From NCBI GenBank assembly GCA_019096065.1, contig JAGUCH010000008.1, positions 2,299,001 to 2,363,000 on the forward strand: a stretch of DNA of 64,000 bases, in the 5' to 3' direction. This document shows, piece after piece, positions 33,141-44,400 of this stretch (its first letter is position 1; each line of letters opens with the position of its first letter). The stretch is from Paracyclopina nana. Lineage: Eukaryota; Arthropoda; Copepoda; Cyclopoida; Cyclopettidae. Made by a program: the position numbers and the translations under genes. The notes under the pieces were generated by a model. It made no database searches. It saw only the letters and a program-made list of their open reading frames with translations, and was not told where the DNA came from.

Positions 33141-35375
33141 ATGTCTTCTGTCGAGGCCGAGGAGGTCAACGGCCTCCACCAAGCCGTGGAAGTGAGCGAA
33201 GTGGGGAAGCTGAGCGCAGAGCTGAGCGAAGACGAAGAAGACTCCGTTCTGCTCTTCATGACCCACGTCAATTCTTGGCGTCGAGCCCGAAGTTTTGCGC
33301 CGCTTTCCAGGGAAACTTCGGTCAAATTCCTCATGGCGAGGAAATTCGCCGTGGACCGAGCTCTCGCTTTATACCAACAACACGAGCTGATGAGGCTACG
33401 CGAAAAGCTGACGCTGATCGACGCAAATTTGGCCCCATTGAAGGTGACTACAGAAACTGGCTCTTGCTTGCAGATTGTGTAATGTGACTGAAAAAGTCCT
33501 CTGATTTTATACAGGACGAACTTGAGGCCTGCAAATTCACCGTTCTGACCACGCGTGATCCACACGGGGCAGCCTTGGCGCTGTTCAACGCTCACCTGCA
33601 CGACCCCGCGAAAACTGTGCACAAGACCACGCTGCAAAATGTCGTATACCAATTGGATGTGGCCATGGAGGATCCGCTGACGCAGAGGGCCGGCCTCATT
33701 TTCATCTACAACATGGCGGGGTCAAAGTATGCCAACTTTGACTACGACCTGAGTCAAAAGATACTGACATTGTTGAAGGGATGCTATCCTGCTCGCCTCA
33801 AGAAGGTCCTCATTGTCACTGCTCCCCTCTGGTTCAAAGCTCCGTTCAAAGTACTCGCCTCACTGTCTGTACTACATATATTTGCTAGACATTAATTTTC
33901 AATCGTTTCCAGGTGCTCCGGCTGTTTGTGAGAGAGAAGCTGCGCGATCGCGTTTTCACCGTGTCACTCCCTCAACTTGTGACCCACGTGCCCCTCGAGG
34001 CCCTTCCAGCTGACCTCGGGGGCGTTGCAGAACATGACCACCAAGCCTGGCTCGCCCACTGTGCTGAGGTCAGTGCAAAGGTGAGCGAACGGGAGCGCAT
34101 TCAAGCCCTGTCAGCCTCACATCCAACCACTCCGATAAGAGAACACCCAACGATGGAGCAGCTCGAGAGTTTGCCCGTGTTCATGAATGGCAGCTCACAT
34201 TATGCCAACAGTTCAGTATCAACGCATCCTCCTCCGCCACCCGAAAATGAGGACGATCACGTGGAGTCGAACGGATTTGTTGTCACGACAAATGAGGAAT
34301 CGAGGGATGCCATCAATGACTCCTCTGATGACGATGACAATGACGACCAAGTCAACTGCTTGGGGAACGGGGTTGGCATGCCGCTCAATGAGTTTGTGGA
34401 GCACGTGCGAGTGAAAGGCCGTAAAGGCCTGTACGAGGAGTATGCGGAGATCAAGGCTCGCGCTCCAACTGGCACGTTCAACCATGCTCGCAGCCTGGAG
34501 AACGCTGCCAAGAACAGATATACCGATGTGTTGTGCTATGACCATAGCAGGGTCATTTTGGATGCCGAGGACAACGAGTCCGGCTCCGACTACATCAATG
34601 CCAACTTCGTGGATGGCTATTGTCAAAAACGTGCATTTATTTTCTCCCAGGTGAAATTGGATTGAACCTAAACATACACCTATGTATTTATTATGATGTT
34701 ATTTCTGATTAGGGCCCGTTGCCACGAACGTTTCCAGACTTTTGGCAGCTCGTGTGGGAGCAAAAAGTCATGGTGATTGTGATGACGACGAAGACTGTGG
34801 AGCGACATCGAGTCAAGTGCGGCCAATATTGGCCCGAGGACGTGGGCGAGAGCCTCGTGATCAGTGACAAGTTCAGTGTGACCTCGACCGAGGTGGAGAA
34901 CTGCGAAGACTACATAGTGACCTCGCTCACCTTGAAGAACGAGCTGAGCCAAGAGACGAGGCATTTGAGCCACTTCCAGTTTGTCTCCTGGCCGGACTAC
35001 GGTGTTCCAGACTCGGCCCTGTCCATGCTGGCATTCTTGCAACGTGTCAGGGAGCGACAGGCTGAGCTGACGCGTGAACTCGTCGATTTCAGCGGCCACG
35101 AGCTCGGGCCTCCAATGGTGATTCATTGCTCGGCTGGCATCGGTCGAACCGGAACATTTGCCACCCTGGACATGGCCATTCGGAGGTTCGAGGCCGAGGG
35201 CCGCGTGGACATTCGTGCCACGGTGGAGCAGATTCGGGGGCAGCGAGCTTTTTCCATCCAGATGCCCGACCAGTACGTGTTTTGCCACCTGGCCTTCCTC
35301 GAGTACGTCCTCAACATGGAGTACCTCGAGGAGATCGACCTCACGGGTTTCGACGACGATTGTGACTCGGACTAG
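33141..35375 (+). CDS. PTPN9: Non-receptor protein tyrosine phosphatase MEG2 with CRAL-TRIO domain
   Basis: Exons 33141-33443, 33515-33850, 33913-34650 and 34713-35375 join in phase to 679 aa (human PTPN9 593). Residues ~28-95 are a CRAL-TRIO N-terminal helical region (ETSVKFLMARKFAVDRAL); residues ~100-270 are the lipid-binding CRAL-TRIO/Sec14 domain (DPLTQRAGLIFIYNMAGSKY, LKGCYPARLKKVLIVTAPLW). An acidic Ser/Asp linker (SSDDDDNDD) follows. The phosphatase domain spans ~370-665: NRYTDVLCYDHSRV, SDYINANFVDGY, the WPD loop (FVSWPDYGVPDS) and the signature HCSAGIGRT with Cys598. All catalytic residues are present. MEG2 acts on secretory and other vesicles, where phosphoinositides bind the Sec14 part; a known target is NSF. 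The linker is longer than in human. Divergent from MRPS2, convergent with mae. Confidence 0.93.
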
Positions 35376-35765
35376 GAATTGTTGGCAAACGCTTCTCGAC
35401 TAGTCCTGATATTTTTCAATTTTTCACCTCCGCATAATATCATCAGGAGCAGCTCACTTTTGGGTGCCAAAAAGTTGCTTTTTTTTATCTACTTTACATG
35501 GCTGCTTTGTAACAACCCTCTTGGAAGGCCTGATTATTACGAGTCAACGGGCATTAATGAAATTGACACTAGAACCACAACTTATTATCATGAATTCCAG
35601 TACAACCAATTGTTGCTGCAACATTTTTGTACGTCATTTATGTCAGATGAGGGCCAGAAATTATCAGTGCAATCCAGCCCATCCATCAGCTAATAACTAT
35701 ATTTTTATTTGTTAAACATCTCTCATTTGGAGTTCTTTTTCGTGTGTGTGTATCATGTTAACTCC

Positions 35766-35771
35766 TTTATT
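35766..35771 (-). terminator. Poly(A) signal of the mae-like gene
   Basis: AATAAA on the minus strand, 26 bases after the mae stop codon. It lies in the 421-base convergent spacer shared with the PTPN9 3' UTR, where I see no AATAAA on the plus strand. Confidence 0.6.
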
Positions 35772-35796
35772 ATGAATATGAATAATAATGATGTCA

Positions 35797-36300
35797 TCAT
35801 CGACTAGAGTTGAGAGTCATTATCTCGAGGTAATGGGATCTGTGCAATCTCAGCTGAAAGTCTTTGTACAAAAGTTTGCCACCCAGGGGAACCCTGGTGA
35901 CAAACATGGGCAAATTCATTAAGCATAGAGCCTTCCCATTCATGCAAAATCGGGTGCTATCAATTTCAGCCAAGTTGTGTCTCGACGTCATCCAATCCAG
36001 CCACTTTTTCACTTCGTCTCGACTCCAAGCTCTGGGATCTGGAAAATGAAGCTTTCCTTTTTTTGAAAAATCCTTTTCATGAACAATGAAGGATTGTATT
36101 TAGGGATTCTTACCCAGGGGCAACTTTGGCTGAGTGATGACTTGAAAAGTGCCAAATCTATCTTTGGCACTGATTGTAATTGTTGAGCAAGTGCAAAGGA
36201 GCTCATGATGATTATCCTTATGGTCTTCAAGTGAAGCAAGGTCCTCTTCAGCGAATCCGGAGGAAAAGGTGGAAGAAGTGGAGCAGCAGCAGCAACTCAT
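35797..36300 (-). CDS. edl: Stand-alone Pointed (PNT/SAM) domain protein, Mae/Edl-like ETS modulator
   Basis: Exons 36114-36300 and 35797-36038 (minus) join over a 75-base intron to 142 aa. Residues 1-62 are Ser/Cys-rich and variable. Residues 63 to about 130 form a Pointed domain: DPRAWSRDEVKKWLDWM, then MNGKALCLMNLPMFVTRVPL and GGKLLYKDFQLRL. MNGKALCLM...RVP(V/L)GGK(M/L)LY(R/K)DF is the signature of arthropod Mae (Modulator of the activity of ETS; edl in Drosophila). In flies Mae binds the Pointed domains of Yan and Pointed, breaks Yan polymers and aids MAPK phosphorylation downstream of Ras/ERK. As in Mae, no ETS DNA-binding domain follows. Drosophila Edl is 177 aa. The ATG directly follows an acceptor (CTCTTTCAG|ATG), so at least one 5' exon lies farther to the right. 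Confidence 0.85.
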
Positions 36301-39300
36301 CTGAAAGAGGACAGAAATGTATCAATGTAACGACCTCGCAATTTGCATGAATATTTTATGGCCTCTGAGGCCATTGACGAGGACGGAGCCGTATAGGAAC
36401 CGAGTATCGACCTTCCTAAATCCAGGCAATTTTCACTGTTATATACTAGTATACCTACTGCTATGTTTTGTAGCCGTCGTCCTGGCTGCGTTTGATGGTA
36501 TTTCTTTGCTTAGGTTTAAGGTACCTCCATGCTTGTTTCTCAAAATCGTGATGGTGTGGTTATGTTTGTAGCATATGTAGCAGGCTGGCTAGCTGCTTAT
36601 CCCCACATCTGTTTAGGACAAGTGTCGAAAGCAGACATTCAACTCCAGTTTGTAATGTCAAGCTGTAAAGGCCTTTTGAGCTAGGCCATAAAAAAGGTTT
36701 TAACTTCAAAGGGAGAAATTTGAAAGGCAAGATAAGAGCAGCTGCATTCTCTTTTCTGTTCAAGTTTCCTGGAATTTTTTTTCGTTACATTTCCCTTCAA
36801 CAGTTTCCTAATTACCTAGGACGTGAAATTGGGGATGTGAAAGCTGTGCTGAATAAATTGCCAATATATAGCACTAGTATATGGCAAATTAAAAAGTGTG
36901 GCCAATACTATATGCACATTATACCGGATGGCATTTAAAAGGTAATTTGCATATAAATAAGAAATTTTCCTCCAATTCTGTCCATGGTGGGAAGCTGCAA
37001 CTAATTTAGATACTGCAATGCATATAGTGAATATTTGCAAGTGCCACAACAATATGTAGTTCGCTGTATACAGTGTCTGGAAAGTTTTGAGCAACAACAT
37101 TTCGAATGCAGCATTTCTCAGAAGTTGCATTTCATTTGCATTTCCACAAAATTATTTTATTGCAGCAGCATCATCATCATTGCTAACTAATTGGGGTGGA
37201 GTGGTCATTTTCAATCATGTGTGGAAATTCTTTCTTTTTTCTGTGTCTGCTCAACGAGGCATGTAAAGAGCCAGACATTATTGTCAATCAAGGGGCAATT
37301 GTTATGCAGTAATCTGCTACTGATTTTCTTACCTTTTATGGCTGAAGTGGCATTGTCAACTGGTATATGGTACAGTCTACTTATCAAAAGGTCTTCTTCT
37401 TCTGCTTCACACTCGCGTGATTTCAGTCCACTAGTGCTACACAATAACTACACTTCTTCCGGACATGACATTTGATGATTACATCCAAAGAAAAAAATAA
37501 GGTGACGAAATGGGAATTATGCAATGCTAATCGTGACAGTTCCTTCACCAATTACTCAAGATGATGTTCAGAAATGGTGTCGGTTTGCACTTATTATACC
37601 CCTAATTGAAAGCTGATATTTGCTTTATTTTGAAGGGTTGAGTCGTCTGCTCAGAATGACAAATAAAAGCCAACTAACGGATTTTCGCAAGTCACCAAAC
37701 AACAAATAAAAGAGGAAAGCAGATGCGTTGATTTGGCATCGATTTTTACCATGTAACATAACGTATTTTTGTGGTTTTTCAGCAATTATATATTTTGTCA
37801 AGTGTTAAGGTGCTCGCGTTTTCCACTATCACTTTAAATCGGGCCACCATCCAGGAACAGTGGTTTTTATCACTATCTATGCTTTTGGCATTTTTAACGG
37901 CCAAATGAGAAAATAGTTCGGTCTCTTAAGCAGTTTCCGCAATAACAAATTGCAGCCCCATCTAGCGGATTATTACCGCACGTACTACATGTTTTGCCGT
38001 TGCCTATAGAATAAGCTTTGCGTGTTATTGTAATAAGTCTCTTTTGGGCCAGATAGCGGCACATTTTGCCTCATTAATTCCATCTCTCCTCCTATAGAGC
38101 AAAAAAGGGGCTATAGAGAGGCAGACTGTGCTTCTGCTGCCAAACATTATTTATTTGTCGATGTATCTCGTGAAAAAGCATGCATCTCATCTATTTTGAA
38201 TGGCCGCGGCAGCAATAGCACAAAAAACAGCTATAACGAGAATGCTAGAACATCAGAAGCAGACTGAAAGAAAGCACCGTGTCATCAAATAAGTTCCAAA
38301 TCAAATGGAAAGATCCTTGATTGGGTCAGGGCGAAATGCAGCTAGGGTCGTCGTCGGAATTAAATGCTTTCTATCCTCTGCTTTAGCGTCATAGATTGCT
38401 GGCTCTCTAAATATTTGACGAAATCAAATGAGGAACAATGCGCCCGAGGGGAGGAACATTTTTGGCTTCTTCTGCTATAAAAGGGAGAATGGTGGAAAAT
38501 GAGAGGAAGTTGGCAAAATGTCCTACCCTGCATTATAATAAACACGCCCATGAATAACCAAGTCATCAACCCTTTCATATTGTCACTTTTGCACTCGTGA
38601 AAGCTCTAGGGTGCTTACTTAAGCTCGTATTCAGCATGAGTATTAGCAATGTTGGTAAGCAGACTGAATTGCTCTTAAAAGTAACCACCCTCGCAGGCTC
38701 TTTTTAATCTACTCAAGCTGTAAACCATGCAATTTTTGAAACGTAATAGAGTTTCATGCGGTTGGGACTGACCTTAAAGATATTGACCAAGATGTGGTAC
38801 GTGCTATTCCTTTTAGGAGGGGCAGCCACACCCTCTTAGTTCGATCAACATGCTAATGTCATTCTGGCCCTCATTTCCCCCTTTTTGGTCAAGATCTGGT
38901 CTCTCATTCTCGTTAAGTCCTTGTTTTTCTTGCTGTGCAGTTGTGTATAAGGAGGAGGAGGAGGAACAACAACCATCTCATTAGATCAAGAAAATTGTTC
39001 CCAGACAAATAAACCTAGAATGACAACATTTACCATCATTTGGCAAAGCTGGCTTTTTTAATCAGGCTTTCTTCGCTTCCTTTTCTGTAGTTGAGTTATA
39101 AAAAAAGGGTATTGCAGTAGGTAGCCCTAGATAATCCCATCAAAGCAAAGAAAGAGGGTTAGGAGAAGAACATCTGGAAAGTCTTGTGTGAAGAGAGCAA
39201 TATACAGCTGCAGTGTGACTTTGTGGTTTTCATCTAACTCTCCACCATCTGTTCATTTCAATCAAACTCCAATTGGGAAGCTTGGGGAAAAGTCCTATTC

Positions 39301-40158
39301 CCCTATATATCTCTCCACGAGCTGCCAAGGCCCCTTCTTCTTTCCTATTGAATTTCTTGAACTCTGAAAGGGGAAAAATCTGGTTCTCGGTCAGGAAATC
39401 ATCATCATACATGGTATGATCATGTACAGTGTGCTCTTGGTAGTTTTTCGATAGTAGGGAAAATGGCAGGACTGAAGAAGAGATCTGAAGGCAACAACAC
39501 AAGAAAAAATGATTAATGAATGAGATATAGCAGTGGTAATATAAAAAGGGGAAATATCCCACTCATATACGTATGTTGGCAGCACACTGGGCCATGTAAT
39601 ATTTTTTTGCATATGTCAACATCTCATCTCGGAAAAAAGTTGGAGCCGCCCAATATTGTGTAGCTCGTAGCACGCAACAATTTGCTTTTGGATTGGAAAG
39701 GCTCATAGTGTGGTTTCTTGTTGTAATGTACGAATATATTTCGTGAAAGCACCTCTTGGCACTCTTCTACACAGTGGATCTGCTGGGGCAAAAACACTAA
39801 AAGAATATTCAATGAGTTGCTTTTACTACTAGCAGAATCTTCGATCTGCTGGCAAGATAAGAGCCTTTCTCCTTCATATTATGCATATGCAAGATTCACA
39901 CGCGCTGTATTAATAATTTGATCAATGAGGAAAAATTGCATTTAATCATTCAAGATGAACAGAGAAAATGAGGGGAAATGGTGTTAACGCCCACGTTTTC
40001 ACACCTACTGATTGATGCTCAGGGGTTGAGCGTAGAACCAAACTTTAGCAGTTATTTGATACCGACAGACATTTTTAATTATGCTTTAAAAAATACGAAA
40101 AACTTGATTCCCCACAACGGCTACGCCGCTGCGTTGACCTGGCTCTCTTTTCTCACCA
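36301..40158. other. Gene-poor 3.9 kb, may contain the 5' end of the mae-like gene
   Basis: AT-rich, with short non-coding-looking frames. A TATA match (CTATAAAAGG, near 38475, plus strand) and GGAGGAGGAGGAG near 38949 are the only marks. The mae 5' exon and promoter should lie here or further right but cannot be placed. Confidence 0.45.
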
Positions 40159-41421
40159 GGGGGCGCTAGTTACCCTTGTCCACAACAGCCATAAACCTCA
40201 CGTCCATTGAACTAAACGTTTTTTGTCAACCCACCCCAACAGAGGGCGTGCGCGTCAAATTAATTCAAGTTTAATGCTATACAGAGTAAAACTAGACCTA
40301 ATTGAAACCTTATGCCGACTATGGAGGAAGTAAATGATGATCAAAAAGTTAGCTCTCTAAAAATAGTCATATTTCAAGCCTTTATAATCTTAATCCTGAC
40401 CCTTACTTTGATGTACAAATAAGTTTGTCAAAAGTTTTTATAAATATCATTGTCTACAGCACGCTAAATTACTACCTTTCGTACATATCAAGGTATTCAT
40501 ACTAATCATATAAATCTTTCGCCTTTTACTAAAGATTTCTGAGTATGTGTACAAGAACTTGAAAATTAAATTATTTCTTGCGCTCCTTTAAATGGAGCTA
40601 TCACACTGCGCGAATCGGTAAGTCGGTAACTTAATTGATATTTAATAATTGTAGTTCAATCACTTCTATTCTATGTTGTGATAATGTGACATACTAAAAC
40701 TATCTTGTGAGTTGTGATTATAAGTAAAAGGAAGCTCAATGGAAAGTTGTTAAATTTGCCACTTGTACAAGTGAGTACGCTGTTTGATAAATAATATAGC
40801 TGATAGGGGGCGCTAGTTACCCTCGTCCACATGAACCATAAACCTCACGTCCATTGAACTAAACGTTTATTGTCAGCCCACCCTAACAGAGGGCGTGCGC
40901 GTCAAATTGATTCAAGTTTAATGGTATAAAGAGTGAAACTAGACCTAATTGAAACCTTATGCCGACTATGGAGGAAGTAAATGATGATCAAAAAGTTAGC
41001 TCTCTAAAAATAGTTATATTTCAAGCCCTTATCATCTTAATCCTGACCCTTACTTTGATGTACAAATAAGTTTGTCAAAGGTTTTTATAAATAGGATTGT
41101 CAAAATACAACTAAATCACCACTTTTGGTACTTATCAAGGTATTCATACTGATCACACAAATCTTTCGCCTTTTACTAAAAATTTCTGAGTATGTGTACA
41201 ATAACTTGAAAGATCAAGTATTTCTTGCGCTCCTTTAGTGGAGCTATCACTCCACGCAAATCGGTAACTAAAGTAATGTGTTTTAGTTCAATCACTTCAA
41301 TATTATGCTGTGGTCAAGTTACACTAAACTATCTTGTCATTATAAGAAACAGGAGGCTCAAGTTGTTAAATTTGCCACTTGCACAAGTGAGTACGCTGTT
41401 TGATAAATAATATAGCTAATA
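40159..41421. repeat. Tandem duplication, period 647 bases
   Basis: Two head-to-tail copies start with GGGGGCGCTAGTTACCCT at 40159 and 40806. They share GCCATAAACCTCACGTCCATT-like and GAGGGCGTGCGCGTCAAATT words, ATGCCGACTATGGAGGAAGT, and the end GAGTACGCTGTTTGATAAAT. Roughly one base in ten differs by eye, with a few indels. There is no long open frame. They could be two copies of an unclassified repeat or a local duplication. Confidence 0.85.
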
Positions 41422-44400
41422 GGCTTGATCTAGCGGGTATTTACCAGACAAACCTAAAAAACGTTTTTAGTTAGTAAGACATAGGATAAAGTTAGTTTCG
41501 ATTAAGTAATCTTGTAAAAAGCATGAACATTCATGCAACTTGCCTTCCCCTCACGCTCATTATAACGTAAAAGTGTCCTTAATTCATGAAATGCTAGCCT
41601 GTCAAGTGCCAAATTAGAAATTAGGCAGGGAGAAATTTCGCATATTTCATAATTAATGAGGAGCTCGCTGTGACGCTTTAGCAGCTAGAGGCTGCTGTCT
41701 ATCTCGCAGATCTATGTAATAAGAAGAAGATGACAATGACGGCAGATTTATAGTCAAAGTTTGTCGAGGAGCCTAGCTACTTGCACTTCATCTTTCTCCC
41801 ACCTAAAGTTGGGATTTGCTTGCTTTTGAGCATGATGATGGATTCTACTTTATGGCTTAGATACCGACATCATCATCATCTTAAAGTGATCCATCAAAAA
41901 AGGCCCCTTTTTCACACCATACCTCCCAAGCTTTTGGCATTGCCTCTGGAGCAACCTTTCTCAATGGAAAATATTTGCTAAAGGATTCTTAGCGTTGCTC
42001 AGCAGCCACTCGGCTTAATTTGCACCACATTTTACAGAGCTGATGAAAAATCAGCCTTTTTTAATGGGCTCCTACGGAAAAAGTTGAATTTTCGCTCCCA
42101 CTCTACAACAGCCGAGAAGATGAAAAGTTTTGCAAAGTTTTGGGATCTTTTAGATAAGATGGCTCTTCTTGTCTAATTCGCTAATGACTTTCTCCGTTAA
42201 CAACAGCTGAACTTCCACTACTACAGCAAGAAGGAAAAGTTTCTCAAGTTGATGACGATGGAGGTAAACTTTCTAAATATTGCTAATGCAGCGCGTAAGC
42301 TGGAAATTATGGCAAATTACATTGTTATTTACCAACTCAAGTATAATTGTTGCTGTGTCATAATATTGGTACATAAAGTCAAACGTTTACCTTGCCTGCA
42401 TTGCAAACCATTAGTTTTCTTATATGACAGGCAAAATTAGTCACACGTTGCATACTATAACACAAATAAGTACTTCAACTCCTTTCTTTTAGAAAGCCTG
42501 AGCTACCATAATCAATAGTGGACAAATACATCTGCGCCATTTATCATTTGAGGAGAAAAATCATTTTTTCATGGGGACAGGTTAATTTGGGAGGTTATTT
42601 ATTGGCTGCTTTCACTATTTGCTCTTGGGTGACCAGAGAAAATAGCGCGCTCTTTCAACACACAATTGTGGGCTAGTATTATTGACACTAACTAATTGTA
42701 AGGCATCATCATCGTTTCGCAAACAACTACATGTGATTGAGTGGCTTCAACTTCGGTTGTGGGCTTCATTTATCACCCCCATAGTGTTTTATGAAACGTT
42801 ATTTGTCTGAGGAGAAAGTACTATATGGAGAAGTCTTTCAGCTAGCTTGGAGAAATTGGCCATAAGCAAAAACATCTCTCCAGAGTACAGTGAAAGCAGT
42901 TTAATGGCAGAAAAATGAGCTTACTTGATAAAGCAAAAAAAGTTGGGCTTTTCTTCCCAGAAAATAAGAAGCAACAGATAAAAACTCATTTCTCTCCATA
43001 GTTGATGCAACAGAAGTGAAGCCAACCGCGAATAATGGTGGGAATTAGAGATGAGTAAATCCTATGATAAGAGGCTTTCTATTTGATTTGAACTACGTGG
43101 ATAATTAGCCTCATTTCGATTCTCTCCAGTATACCAAAATCTCATTATTTTGCCATTGCGGTCCAATTTCAAGATGGCTTAATTCAGTGGCTAGAAATAC
43201 ATTTTATGGTGCTCTGACCTTTGCGTGACTTTTTTTCGGGAAAAATCAAGCTGATCATCTTGGTGGGAATGGGAAAAAGGCCAAGCAGAGCCTTATATGG
43301 CCACTTTTATTGTAGTACTGGCTGGATGATGTCCCAATGGGCTAGTATATACTGATATACTCGAACTAGATAGGGAACAAAAAGGAAAAAGAGGCATTTC
43401 CTGTACAAAGAGGATTTCCATGCAAACTCTGTATAAATTGGGAAGATGTCACATGATAATGCACTGCTTGTAGTATTTGCTTTCTCTCTCTGCATTTCAC
43501 TTATTACTACGTATGTATTTACTCCTCAAGGCCAAAGCACTCAGATGGCAATTTGTAGATGCTGCATAATAAGAATAATTTATCAAATGAGCAATATAGT
43601 ATTAATGTGCACATACCAAAAAAGGCAAAAACATAAAAACACAAAGTGATGCCAATCACAGTGGAAAATCAGGGGAACATGTCGATTTAGTAGCTCACAC
43701 AGGAAACATCCCATTTTTGGCAGTTAACAGGGAGATTGTCAATCAGGTTTTCACACCTGCAGCACCAAAATTCAGCAGCATAAATAACAACAAAAGCCGT
43801 AAGCTGAGGGATCAAAGTTTCACAAAGAAAATGTCAATCATGGCAGTTTTGTGTTGAAAGAAAACACATTGAGCTCGGAAACGATTTTCTGCATGTAATT
43901 ATGCAGCGCAGCAGAATAAATGACACAATTCGCCAGACAGACAAGGCGATTTTACAAACACGCGCCCTTCCTAAATCCCCTTAAAATGAGGGGTATTTAG
44001 GAGCCCATCTTCCTTACTACAACAGTAAAAATGATGGGGGGCTTCCAATCCCCACCCTTCAACTTGCAACGAGCTTGCCAAAAAAAACTAAGAACATTCC
44101 ATATTTTTAATCTACATTCACCCCTGTTTTCAGCTTCTTTTTTTTGGCTCGAAATGACTCTCTAGTGTTTTAAAATCACCGCTTCTGATGCCAAAATCGA
44201 TGAGAGGAAAAATATCCCTTTTGTACGTTCTACTGACAGATGAGCAATCGGTTCTTGTAAAAATAATACAGGAAAATTTCAACGTTTGCCACTGGGGATT
44301 TACTTTTGGAATCCCTTTTCATGTTCCCTTTGATCGCTGTAGAGAGATTGGAGGAAGCCAACTACAATGTAATTCATTATTTTAGCCATAAAATTCCCAG

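Noticed and set aside
40159-41421. CRISPR-like or satellite array
   Set aside because: Only two long copies, no short regular spacers, and the genome is eukaryotic.
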